Source: Flavobacterium johnsoniae UW101 (lineage in GTDB: Bacteria > Bacteroidota > Bacteroidia > Flavobacteriales > Flavobacteriaceae). Taken from it: a DNA stretch of 64,000 nucleotides. Below the pieces are notes generated by a model that saw nothing but the letters and a program-made list of their open reading frames with translations, searched no databases and was not told where the DNA came from. A program made the position numbers and the translations under genes. This document shows positions 16,414 to 26,900 of the stretch, one piece after another (position 1 is the stretch's first letter; every line of letters starts with the position of its first letter). Where the stretch lies: the NCBI RefSeq assembly GCF_000016645.1, contig NC_009441.1, positions 5,456,001-5,520,000 of the forward strand, given 5' to 3'.

Positions 16414-17304
16414 TTAAATTTTACCGTAATACATTGCTTTTACAATTCCGTCAGAAAGTCCAATTTTTGGAACATAAATCTGGCGTGCGCCGCTCCATTT
16501 CATTGCATTTAAGTAAATACGGGTAGCATGGATGATTACGTCGGCACGGTCAGAGTTCAAACCTAATTCGGCGATTCTCTGTTCGTAAGTCAATGAATTT
16601 AAAAAGGCATACTGAGAATTGATATAAATGTACGAAAGCGGTTTTTCCTGCTGCTTTCCAGACATTTTAAACAATTTATTGATATTTCCTCCAGATCCAA
16701 TCAGGGTAACTTCTTCATAATCTGCTGTGTTGGTTTTAATCCATTTTTCAATTTCATCCCAAACCACATCGTGAACCATATTATTTAATAAACGAACAGT
16801 TCCTGCTTTGAAAGATCTTGAATTGATCATTTTTCCATCAGAGAACAACGTAAATTCGGTGCTTCCTCCGCCAACATCAACAAAAAGATAAGTTTCATCA
16901 GATTTTATTAAATGATGTAAATCTGTAGAAGCAATAATTGCTGCTTCTTTTTTACCATCAATAATTTCGATTTTTATGTCGGCTTTTTTCTTAATTAAAG
17001 CCACAACTTCTTTAGCATTATACGCTTCACGCATTGCCGAAGTTGCAAATGCCATATAGCGTTCTACTTTATGTACTTTCATTAAAAGGTTAAATGCTTT
17101 CATGGCATCAACCATTCGGTCTATATTTTCTGGTGATATTTCGCCTACTGTAAAGGCATCTTGTCCCAAACGAATTGGCACACGAACAAGCGAACTTTTA
17201 TTAAACTGGGGTTCTTTTCCATCTTGTTCTACAACATTTGATATCAACAGCCTCATGGCATTTGAACCGATATCTATTGCTGCAAATTTCCTAATTTTAA
17301 TCAT
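16414..17304 (-). CDS. ppx: Exopolyphosphatase (Ppx/GppA family)
   Basis: A 296-residue ASKHA-fold phosphatase. It has the phosphate-1 motif AAIDIGSNAMRLL near the start, the phosphate-2 loop FVDVGGGSTEF (about 144-154) and the GSGGNINKL adenosine motif. It splits orthophosphate from the end of polyphosphate, or the 5' phosphate from pppGpp. At about 300 residues it is the short two-domain form and lacks the C-terminal HD domain of E. coli Ppx. The start is at the ATG at 17304; a GTG lies two codons upstream. It follows ppk1 directly, so synthesis and breakdown of polyphosphate sit in one operon. Confidence 0.93.
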   Translation of the reverse strand: MIKIRKFAAIDIGSNAMRLLISNVVEQDGKEPQFNKSSLVRVPIRLGQDAFTVGEISPENIDRMVDAMKAFNLLMKVHKVERYMAFATSAMREAYNAKEVVALIKKKADIKIEIIDGKKEAAIIASTDLHHLIKSDETYLFVDVGGGSTEFTLFSDGKMINSRSFKAGTVRLLNNMVHDVVWDEIEKWIKTNTADYEEVTLIGSGGNINKLFKMSGKQQEKPLSYIYINSQYAFLNSLTYEQRIAELGLNSDRADVIIHATRIYLNAMKWSGARQIYVPKIGLSDGIVKAMYYGKI

Positions 17305-17340
17305 GCTCACTTATGATTTTGTAATTGAATTTTTAATTAT

Positions 17341-19419
17341 TTAGTTTACTTTTTGAGGAACCTCTTCCAGTACTGCTACTTTATTTTGATAATATTTATA
17401 GGTTTCAAATTGTGCTCTAAATGGGGCATGATGGTTTCGAGGCTTATATTTATTATCTAATTTGTATGAATGATATCTTACTTTTACGTTTCCTTTCCAG
17501 GCGATATTGAAATTGTCAATTAATTCTTTTTTGATTTCGTGATCGTAAACCGGACAGGTTACTTCTACTCTTCCGTCAAGATTTCTGGTCATAAAATCGG
17601 CAGAAGAAATATATACTTCGTTTAGGCCGGCATTTCCAAAAATGTATACTCTTGTATGTTCTAAATAATTATCGACAATACTTATGGCTTCAATATTTTC
17701 GCTCATTCCCGGAATTCCTGGAATCAAGCAGCAAATTCCTCTTACATTTAACTGAATTTTTACTCCTGCATTACTTGCTTCGTATAATTTATCAATCATT
17801 TTAAAGTCTGACAAACTATTCATTTTTAACTTAATAAATGTTTTTCTTCCAGCCAGAGCATGAAGAATTTCACGGTCTATTAGTTTTACAAATTTGGTTC
17901 TTGTATAATGAGGTGAAACGATTAAATGCTTGTATCGGTGTACTCTGTAATTGATGTCGAAAAACTCGAATATTTTAGAGGTATCTTTTAAAATTCCCTG
18001 ATGGCAGGTAAAAAGTGTTACATCGGTATAAATTTTAGCAGTCGATTCGTTGAAGTTTCCTGTAGAAATAAATCCATAACGACGGTTTTTTCCATCTTCG
18101 GTTCTTTCGATTACACAAATTTTACTGTGTACTTTTAATCCTTTTATTCCAAAAATAAGTTCTATTCCTTCGGTCTGCATCTGCTCAGCATAAGAAATAT
18201 TCGAAGCTTCGTCAAAACGCGCCTGAAGTTCAATTTGTACTACCACACGTTTTCCGTTTTTGGCTGCATTTATTAATGAACTGATAATCTGAGAGTTTTT
18301 TGCCAGACGGTAAAGTGTAATTTTAATACTGGTTACTTTTGGGTCTAAGGCTGCTTCACGCAAAAACTTTGTTAGATAAGCAAATGACTGATAAGGCGCA
18401 TGAACCAAATAATCTTTTTTAGAGATTTTCTCTAATATACTTCCATCAAGACTTAAACCCGGAACCGGCAATGGCTCGTTTGGTTTGTACAATAAATCGT
18501 AACGTCCGAGATTTGGAAAATCCATATAATCACGGCGGTTATGATATCTTCCTCCCGGAATTATACTGTCGGTTTCTACAATTTTCATTTTATCTAAAAA
18601 GAAACGCAGAGTATCTTCTTCAATTAGGCTGTCGTAAATAAAACGAACTGGTTCTCCTATTCGGCGGTCTTTTACAGATGAAGCAATTTTTTCGAGCATA
18701 CTTTTACTCAAATCGCTATCGATATCCAATTGTGCATCTCTGGTAATTTTGATCATATGTGCCGAAACACTCTTATAATCAAATATATTGAAGATATTTT
18801 TTAGTTTTAAACGAATTACATCATCAATTAAGATTACGTATTGTTTTTCATCTTCAGAAGGAAGAACTACAAATCTGTTGATGGTTTTAGGAATTTCAAT
18901 TAAGGCATAACGAACCTCATCGGTTTTTAATTCTAAACGAACTGCTAAATATCCTGCTGTATCTTTTAAAATAGGAAAAACGGCCAAATCATTTAAGATG
19001 ATGGTTACCAATTCAGGACTTAATTTTTGCATAAAAAAGTCCTTTAGGAAACATTCTTGTTTTGGAGTTACCTGATCTTCATTAATAATAAAAATGTTTT
19101 CGGCTTCGAGCTCACTTTCAATATTACCTAGAATGCGTAAACTTTCAGATTGCTGCTGAATTACGATTTCGGTAATATCTTTAATTAATTGATGAGCAGA
19201 AATTCTGCCTAAATATTTTTCTCCGGAAATACCGGAAAGACTTAATCTGCGAATAGCAGCATATCGAACTCTAAAAAACTCATCTAAATTGTTTGAAAAA
19301 ATTCCAACAAATCGCAGTCGGTCTAAAAGAGGAACGGTATTATCTGCCGCTTCCTGAAGTACTCTTGCATTAAACGCTAACCAGCTTTTTTCTCTATCGA
19401 TATATTTCTGTTCGTACAC
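17341..19419 (-). CDS. ppk1: Polyphosphate kinase 1
   Basis: A 692-residue enzyme that builds polyphosphate reversibly from ATP. The N-terminal domain begins YIDREKSWLAFNARVLQEA, a family signature. Two phospholipase-D-like domains carry the catalytic histidines: His431 in HSKICVIER, the autophosphorylated residue, and His588 in YLEHTRVYIF. The length is standard. The start codon is GTG at 19419, five bases after the sixA stop, so translation is likely coupled. Confidence 0.95.
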   Translation of the reverse strand: MYEQKYIDREKSWLAFNARVLQEAADNTVPLLDRLRFVGIFSNNLDEFFRVRYAAIRRLSLSGISGEKYLGRISAHQLIKDITEIVIQQQSESLRILGNIESELEAENIFIINEDQVTPKQECFLKDFFMQKLSPELVTIILNDLAVFPILKDTAGYLAVRLELKTDEVRYALIEIPKTINRFVVLPSEDEKQYVILIDDVIRLKLKNIFNIFDYKSVSAHMIKITRDAQLDIDSDLSKSMLEKIASSVKDRRIGEPVRFIYDSLIEEDTLRFFLDKMKIVETDSIIPGGRYHNRRDYMDFPNLGRYDLLYKPNEPLPVPGLSLDGSILEKISKKDYLVHAPYQSFAYLTKFLREAALDPKVTSIKITLYRLAKNSQIISSLINAAKNGKRVVVQIELQARFDEASNISYAEQMQTEGIELIFGIKGLKVHSKICVIERTEDGKNRRYGFISTGNFNESTAKIYTDVTLFTCHQGILKDTSKIFEFFDINYRVHRYKHLIVSPHYTRTKFVKLIDREILHALAGRKTFIKLKMNSLSDFKMIDKLYEASNAGVKIQLNVRGICCLIPGIPGMSENIEAISIVDNYLEHTRVYIFGNAGLNEVYISSADFMTRNLDGRVEVTCPVYDHEIKKELIDNFNIAWKGNVKVRYHSYKLDNKYKPRNHHAPFRAQFETYKYYQNKVAVLEEVPQKVN

Positions 19420-19424
19420 TGTAA

Positions 19425-19910
19425 TTATTTTAAGTCTTTGGGGAATATAGTTTTATTGGTTTTGCCTTTATCGATTGTGTCCCAGCTGTCTGAATCAAAT
19501 TGCAGTGAAACAAAGCCGGAAGTTGGAACATTATCAATAAAAACATCTCCAAATTTATTAACAAAATTTGTAATAGCCTCGTTATGTCCGAAAAGAATAA
19601 CGCTTTCGAAACTATTATCACAAGATTTAATAACCTTTTCGAGTTGTCTTTCATCAAAAGTATACAAATCATCTCTGTAAACTATGCTGTCTATAGGATA
19701 TGAAATGTTTTGAGCAAAGATTAAAGCAGTTTCTGAGGCACGTGCAGCAGTACTGCTCCATACTATATAGGTTTTAGGAAGATATTTTGAAATATGAGTA
19801 GAAACTTCATGCGCATCTAAGATTCCTCTTTTTTGCAAAGGTCTGTCGAAATCTTTTAAAGGTGCTTCCCAACTTGATTTTGCATGACGTATTAAAATTA
19901 AATTTTTCAT
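19425..19910 (-). CDS. sixA: SixA-type phosphohistidine phosphatase
   Basis: A 161-residue histidine-phosphatase-superfamily enzyme with the catalytic RHAKSSWE motif (His9) and a second catalytic histidine in ILFGHNEAI. SixA in E. coli removes phosphate from phosphohistidine on His-phosphotransfer proteins. Here it is the first gene of a sixA-ppk1-ppx row. Because Ppk1 works through a phosphohistidine intermediate, the pairing is suggestive but not evidence of a direct action on Ppk1. The start is at the ATG at 19910 (MKNLILIRHAK). Confidence 0.88.
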   Translation of the reverse strand: MKNLILIRHAKSSWEAPLKDFDRPLQKRGILDAHEVSTHISKYLPKTYIVWSSTAARASETALIFAQNISYPIDSIVYRDDLYTFDERQLEKVIKSCDNSFESVILFGHNEAITNFVNKFGDVFIDNVPTSGFVSLQFDSDSWDTIDKGKTNKTIFPKDLK

Positions 19911-20407
19911 AAACAAAGGGTTTAAAAACCGCAGAAAACTACTGCAATTTTATTGAAGTTCTAATTTACAAAAGATATTTTAATACTACTCTTTTTTTTA
20001 ATTCTGTTAACATTCTGGTGAAATTTTAACAAGTATGAATTATCCGCAAAACTTTAACAATCCCAAAAATTGAAATTGTCCATTTTCAAAAATAATGTAC
20101 TTCATCCGTCGAAATGTACATTTGGTCGATTTTTGCAAATCAGCAATAAATTAACTAAATATTTGATTATTAATTATTTACACAAAACCAAATTGCATCA
20201 TTTTCATTAAAAATGAAAGAAAAATCAATCTAAAATTTTTATCTAACAAGTTAAAAAAATATTTTTTTGAGTCAATTTTTGACAAAAAAAGAGTAGTTGA
20301 ACGAGTTTTTAGGTTAGTTGCAGATAAAAAAATTTAATTATAAAAACTCTAATATAATTTTGATTCTGTTAAAATTTTAGAAATACCACTAACAAAAATC
20401 CTAAATT
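19911..20407. other. Divergent intergenic region, sixA / adhesin cassette
   Basis: Nearly 500 very AT-rich bases without a credible ORF. Two TAnnTTTG boxes point right: TACATTTG at 20117-20124, inside a small inverted repeat built on ATGTAC, and TAATTTTG at 20355-20362, 46 bases before the first gene of the adhesin cassette. Neither has a TTG at the standard distance. The long leader may hold control sites for the adhesin genes. Confidence 0.45.
20355..20362 (+). promoter_or_regulatory. -7 box of the adhesin cassette
   Basis: TAATTTTG is an exact TAnnTTTG match 46 bases upstream of the ATG at 20408. No -33 TTG is found at the usual distance, so it may need an activator. Confidence 0.4.
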
Positions 20408-20956
20408 ATGAGAACTACAACTAATCTTAAAAAAGCGGTGAAATTTGTTAATAATTGTAAGTTCATTTTTTCTTTCAAAAATATTTTTAAGAAAAATTTA
20501 TTGTCTGTACTCTTTCTTTTAATTACAACAATTTCATTTGCTCAATCGGGTTCGTGCAGCGCATCTTTGATTGTTGAAAATAATGGCAATATCAGGAGCA
20601 CTCCTCTCGATGGAACGTATTACTCAATGGTTCTGACCAACAACAGTTCTTCTACAGACACTTTTGTTTTAAGTTCTAAGAATATAAATGCTTCTTGTGC
20701 TAATACAGACGGAAGTTCTACTGCAGGAAATGTCATAATCAATACTGATTTTATTAATTCTGAAAGAAACTCTCTAAGTGAAATAACGCTAAGCGCAGGT
20801 GAATCTGTAAATTTTTATATCCACGTTACAATTCCTGCCGGTACTTCGACACAAAAATGGTCTTGCAATAAGATTACCGCTGCTTCAAAAAATTGCAGCA
20901 ACTATTCAGTTGATGCTGTTTTACATACTTACATCATTAATCCGGTTAATGATTAA
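20408..20956 (+). CDS. Small secreted cysteine-containing protein, first gene of adhesin cassette
   Basis: A 182-residue protein with an unusually long basic N-region before the signal-peptide core (LLSVLFLLITTISFAQ, cleavage near residue 45). The mature part is about 135 residues, rich in Ser, Thr and Asn, with several cysteines (SCSAS, ASCAN, WSCNKI, KNCSN) and a beta-rich Ig-like look (YYSMVLTNNSSSTDTFVLSS, ITLSAGESVNFYIHVTIPAG). No T9SS C-terminal domain is visible, so it may stay periplasmic. It lies 37 bases before the giant adhesin gene and is presumably co-expressed. Its function is unknown. An accessory or chaperone for the adhesin is one guess. Confidence 0.75.
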   Translation: MRTTTNLKKAVKFVNNCKFIFSFKNIFKKNLLSVLFLLITTISFAQSGSCSASLIVENNGNIRSTPLDGTYYSMVLTNNSSSTDTFVLSSKNINASCANTDGSSTAGNVIINTDFINSERNSLSEITLSAGESVNFYIHVTIPAGTSTQKWSCNKITAASKNCSNYSVDAVLHTYIINPVND

Positions 20957-20993
20957 ACAAGATATATCAAGTATACCCTTAAAATGATTTAAA

Positions 20994-23900
20994 ATGGAAA
21001 AACAATTACTTTTTTTAAACAATTTTTTACGAGATATAAAAAAAATACAATTTGTTGTATTATTTCTTCTGACATCATCGATAGGTTTAGCACAAACAAT
21101 AACAACAAACAAAACTGTAACAGCAAATGCTGGCAATTGCGGTATTATTGATGTTAAAGTCGATATTACAGGTGCAAACCCAATTACCCGAAATTCAGAT
21201 GTAGTTCTGGCTATTGACATATCCGGAAGTATGGGTAATACTATTTCGGGAGATTTTAAAACCTCGATGGATTATGCTAAAGATGCCGCATTGGCATTTC
21301 TAAATCAGGCAAAAGCAAATCCGCAAAACCGAATTGCAATTGTTGCGTACAGCACAACTGCCAGCCTAAAAATAGGTTTAACTTATTTGAATGCAACAGG
21401 TGTAACACAGATAACAAATCAAATTAATGCTTTGCAGGCCACTAATTCTACCAACATTTATGCTGGAATTGTGAGATCTGAAACTGAATTGGAAACTAAT
21501 GGCCGATTTGACTGCAGCACTGCAAGAGCTATAATTTTACTGACAGATGGAGTTACAAACGTAACAGGCACTAGTGGTAATACAAACTGTAATGTGAGTA
21601 AAACATCGCAATGTGTTACTGATGCTATAAATGCGGCAACAAATGCCAAAACAACTACAAAATCTAGTGTTGTTTATAACAATCAGGTTTTTTCTGTGGG
21701 GCTTTTTGGCGGTATCAGTGGTAACATTAACACCAACAACAGCGATCAGAATATTGCTAAGTATACTCTGGACAATATTCAGGGAAGCGCCGCATACATT
21801 ACACAAAGCGGTGCTAATTTGACTGCAATTTACAATCAGATTGCTACTCAGATTTCATGGATTGCCCAAAGTCTGATTGCAAAAGAAACTATTATCCCTG
21901 GTTTTATTATTGGAGGAATAACATCAACAAAAGGAACGGCTTCGTTATCTGGACAAGTGATTACATGGAATACTGATTTTTTAAACTCTGAAACTATATC
22001 TTTAACGTATCAGCTGACTCCAACGGGAAGTGCCTGCGGCAATCAAACTGTAAGCACTTCTACTTTGAATTATCAAAATTCGTCCTGTGTTAATGATTCA
22101 AAGACGATCACCAGTCCAAGTTATTTTGTTCCGTGTGCACCCGTAATCACGGGTGTTTTAACAGCATGCGGATCTACAACTTTGACAGCTTCTACAAACG
22201 CTTCTTCTCCAACCTATGTTTGGTATAAAGACAATGCTGTATTAGCTGGACAAACTTCTTCTACCCTTACAGCAACAGCGAGCGGGGTTTATAAAGTAAA
22301 GGTGAAAAATGGGGTTACAAATTGTGAATTAACTTCAGCAGATTCTACTGTATCAATAAGTCCGGCAGCAGCGCTTATCGCTCCTGCAAATGCAAATATT
22401 TCTGGATGCAGCACAGCAGCAATAACCGGACTTCCGTATAGTACTGCCAGCAGCAATATTACTCTTGCACAATTAAACACTGCCGGCGGATCATTGTCTA
22501 ACAGTTCTTCGATTGGAAGTTATACTATATCCTACTCTGATACTGCATCAGGAACATGCCCAACAATAGTAACCCGAACATTTAAAGTTACTACTGGCTG
22601 TGGAAATGTTACAGCTGTACAGACAATTACAATTCAGGATACTACTGCACCGACTTGGACTACAGCTTCAAATGCATTAAATGTTACTTTACAATGCAGT
22701 GATACAGCAGGATTGGCAACGGCTCAAAACCAAGCGCCGACTGCAACGGATAACTGCGGTGGAACTGTTACGTATACTAAAACAAGCGGTGCTTTTTCAG
22801 CAGGAACCTGTGTCAACTCTGGAATGTATACTAATACCTGGACTGCAAAAGACGTCTGTAATAATACTTCAACTGTATTTACTCAGATAATTACGATTCA
22901 AGATACTACTGCGCCGACTTGGACAACTCAGGCAAATGCGTTAAATGTTACTTTGCAATGCAGTGATACAGCAGGATTGGCAACTGCTCAAAACCAAGCA
23001 CCGACTGCTACTGATAACTGCGACGGAACCGTGACGTATACTAAAACAAGTGGTGCTTTCTCAGCAGGAACCTGCGCTAATTCTGGAACATACACCAATA
23101 CTTGGACCGCAAAAGATATCTGTAATAATACTTCAACCGTATTTACTCAGATAATTACAATTCAAGATACTACTGCACCTACTTGGACAACTCAGGCAAA
23201 TGCGCTAAATATCACTTTACAATGCAGTGACACCGCAGGATTGGCAACGGCTCAAAACCAAGCGCCGACTGCAACGGATAACTGCGGCGGAACTGTTACG
23301 TATACCAAAACGAGCGGTATTTTCAGTGTAGGTAATTGTGCCAATTCTGGAACTTATACTAATACCTGGACTGCAAAAGACATCTGCAATAACACCTCAA
23401 CTGTATTTACTCAGGTAATTACAATCCAAGATACTACTGCACCGACTTGGACAACTCAGGCAAATGCATTAAATGTTACATTACAATGCAGTGATATTGC
23501 AGGATTGGCAACAGCTCAAAACCAAGCGCCGACTGCAACGGATACCTGTGGCGGAACTGTAACCTATACCAAAACAAGCGGTGCTTTTACAGCAGGAACC
23601 TGTGCCAACTCTGGAACGTATACTAATACCTGGATCGCAAAAGATATCTGCAATAATACTTCAACCGTATTTACTCAGATAATAACTATTGAAGATACTA
23701 CTGCACCAACTTGGACTACAGCTTCAAATGCATTAAATGTTACTTTACAATGCAGTGATACAGCAGGATTGGCAACGGCTCAAAACCAAGCGCCGACTGC
23801 AACGGATACCTGTGGCGGAACTGTAACCTATACCAAAACAAGCGGTATTTTCAGTGTAGGCAATTGTGCCAATTCCGGAACGTATACTAACACTTGGACT

Positions 23901-26900
23901 GCGAAAGATATCTGCAATAATACTTCAACCGTATTTACTCAGATAATAACTATTGAAGATACTACTGCACCGAATTGGACAACTCAGGCAAATGCGTTAA
24001 ATGTTACATTACAATGCAGTGATACAGCAGGATTAGCAACGGCTCAAAACCAAGCACCGACTGCAACGGATAACTGCGGCGGAACTGTTACGTATACCAA
24101 AACAAGCGGTGCTTTTTCAGCAGGAACCTGTGCCAACTCTGGAACGTATACTAATACCTGGACTGCAAAAGATATTTGTAATAATACCTCAACTGTATTT
24201 ACTCAGGTAATTACAATCCAAGATACTACTGCACCGACTTGGACTACAGCTTCAAATGCATTAAACGTTACATTGCAATGCAGTGATACAGTAGGATTAG
24301 CAACGGCTCAAAACCAAGCGCCGACTGCTACTGATAACTGCGGCGGAACTGTAACGTATACTAAAACAAGCGGTATTTTCAGTGTAGGCAATTGTGCCAA
24401 TTCTGGAACGTATACTAACACTTGGACTGCGAAAGATATCTGCAATAATACCTCAACTGTATTCACTCAGGTAATTACGATTCAGGATACGAGTATACCT
24501 ACATGGACAACTCAGGCAGGTTCTTTAGACAGAACTATTGAATGCAGTAACCAGCAGGCTTTGGCATCAGCTCAAGCTTTGTTTCCAACTGCTTCTGGTG
24601 CTTGTGATATCGATTTAACGAATATTACTAAAGTAAGCGGACAGTTTACAGCTTCACAAGGGTGCGGAAATGCAGGAACTTATACTAACACTTGGACTCT
24701 AAAAGATGATTGCGGCAACACTTCTGAAACTTTTACTCAGGTGATTACAATTCAGGATACAACTGCTCCAACCTGGACAACTCAAGCGGGTTCTTTAAAC
24801 CAAACTATTGAATGCAGTAACTCAGAAGCTCTGGCTTTGGCGCAAGCCTTATTTCCAACAGCTTCAGATTTATGCGATGCTGATGTAACCAATATTACTA
24901 AAGTAAGCGGACAGTTTACAGCTTCGCAAGGGTGCGGAAATGCAGGAACTTACACTAACACTTGGACTGTAAAAGATGATTGTGGCAACACTTCTGAAAC
25001 TTTCACTCAGGTGATTACAATTCAGGATACAACTGCTCCAACCTGGACAACTCAAGCAGGTTCATTAAACCAAACTATTGAATGCAGCAATTCAGAAGCT
25101 CTGGCTTCTGCGCAAGCCTTATATCCAACAGCTTCAGATTTATGCGATGCTGATGTAACCAATATTACTAAAGTAAGCGGACAGTTTACAGCTTCGCAAG
25201 GATGCGGAAATGCAGGAACTTACACTAATACTTGGACCGTAAAAGATGACTGTGGCAACACTTCTGAAACTTTTACTCAGGTGATTACAATTCAGGATAC
25301 AACAGCTCCAGTATTTACTGGAGAACTTCCCGGCAATATTACAGTTTCTTGTGACGCTGTTCCAGAACCAGCCAATATGGAAGCTGCTGATAATTGCAAC
25401 AGCAATTTACCAATCGTGTTTACAGAGACAAAAAGTGATATTCAAAACGAATGCGGTTCAAATTATACTCTTACCCGCACATGGAAAACCAGTGATTGCA
25501 GCAATAATGTAGTTTCACATACCCAAATAATAACTGTAAGAGATACTACAGCGCCAACAGGAACTGCTCCTTCGAATATTGCAGATTTACAAAGCACTAC
25601 ACAAATTCCTGCGGGAAATCCTGCTGATATTACAGACGCGGCTGATAATTGCAGCGGAAACGTTACGGTTACAGTCTCTGATACTAACAACGGAGGAAGC
25701 GGCTGCGAAGGAAGTCCGTATATTTTAACCAGAACGTATACGTTGTCTGATTGTGCTGGCAATAAAACTGAATTGGTTCAAACTTTTACAGTTGAAAACA
25801 AAGTTTCTGTAAGCGGAATTGCCACAAATACAAGCTGTTTTGGCGGAAACGACGGTTCAATTTCAGTAACCAATAGTCCTGGATCGACAGTTATCATTAG
25901 AAATGATAAAAACGAAGTGGTAGGAAATGCAAATTTACCAGCTGGTACTTATACCCTTACTGCAGCATCTCCTGTAAGTGAAACTCAAAATTGTACAGCA
26001 AGCACAACGGTTGTCATTACACAGCCTGAATATACTGTAAAAATTTCTGGCCACATTATCAATGTTGACACTCATACCGGAATTGCAAATGTACCTGTTA
26101 CTTTAATTCCGCAAAGTCCAACTACTGGTCCAATATTATTAAAACTAACAGGACAAGACGGAAGCTACAGCTTTTCTGGAATGCCTTCAGGAAATTATTT
26201 AGTTCAGGTTCAGGATGCCAATTTAAACAGCGCTTATCAATTGTATCCGGTAGATTCGAGTTTGTTCTTTACTGCACTTCAAGATTGTATTATTCAAAAA
26301 CATGATTTTGAATACGGATCATCCACTTTACCTGTTTTGGGAGATTATGTTTGGTATGACGTAAACAGCAACGGAATTCAGGATGAATGGTATGATGCCA
26401 ATAATGACGGAATCGTAACCAAAAATATTCCTGACGGAAACGGAGCAATCGATTATAGCCTTTGGGAATGGATTGATTTTAATGGTGACGGAAGTTATCA
26501 AGGACCTTCGAATGTGGGCGAATTAAACGCCGGAGGTTTTGGAAATGCTCTTAGTCCGAATATTATAATTGACGGACCAAACGGCTATCATGAAGAAGTT
26601 ATTGTTGGAATTCAGGGATTTTGGAGAGATCGTCCGGAAACCGCAAATCCTTATGGAGATTATACTGTCAAATTAGTAAAAGATGCCAATTTTGACGCTG
26701 TTGCAGCGGCATTAGGAGCAACCGGACTTGTAAAAACACTTCCTGCTTTGGCTGATAAAAAAATAACTGGTAAAACCGGTAAAGCACAATTGCATACCAT
26801 TTGTTCTACAACTAGTGCCAGCAGTTTAATCGCAGCAGTTACACCTGAAGATTTAGTTCATTTAGATCTTGATTTTGGCGTAAACTGTAAAACTTACTTA

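Noticed and set aside
20117..20124. TACATTTG box as the adhesin-cassette promoter
   Set aside because: It lies 284 bases before the first gene and has no TTG at the right distance. The box at 20355-20362 is nearer.
22626..25283. CRISPR-like or minisatellite array
   Set aside because: The units are 264 and 270 bp, in frame, without spacers, and encode a protein module. They are coding repeats of the adhesin.
25463..25762. 99-aa antisense ORF in the adhesin
   Set aside because: It is antisense to conserved coding sequence, with no start signal or family pattern.
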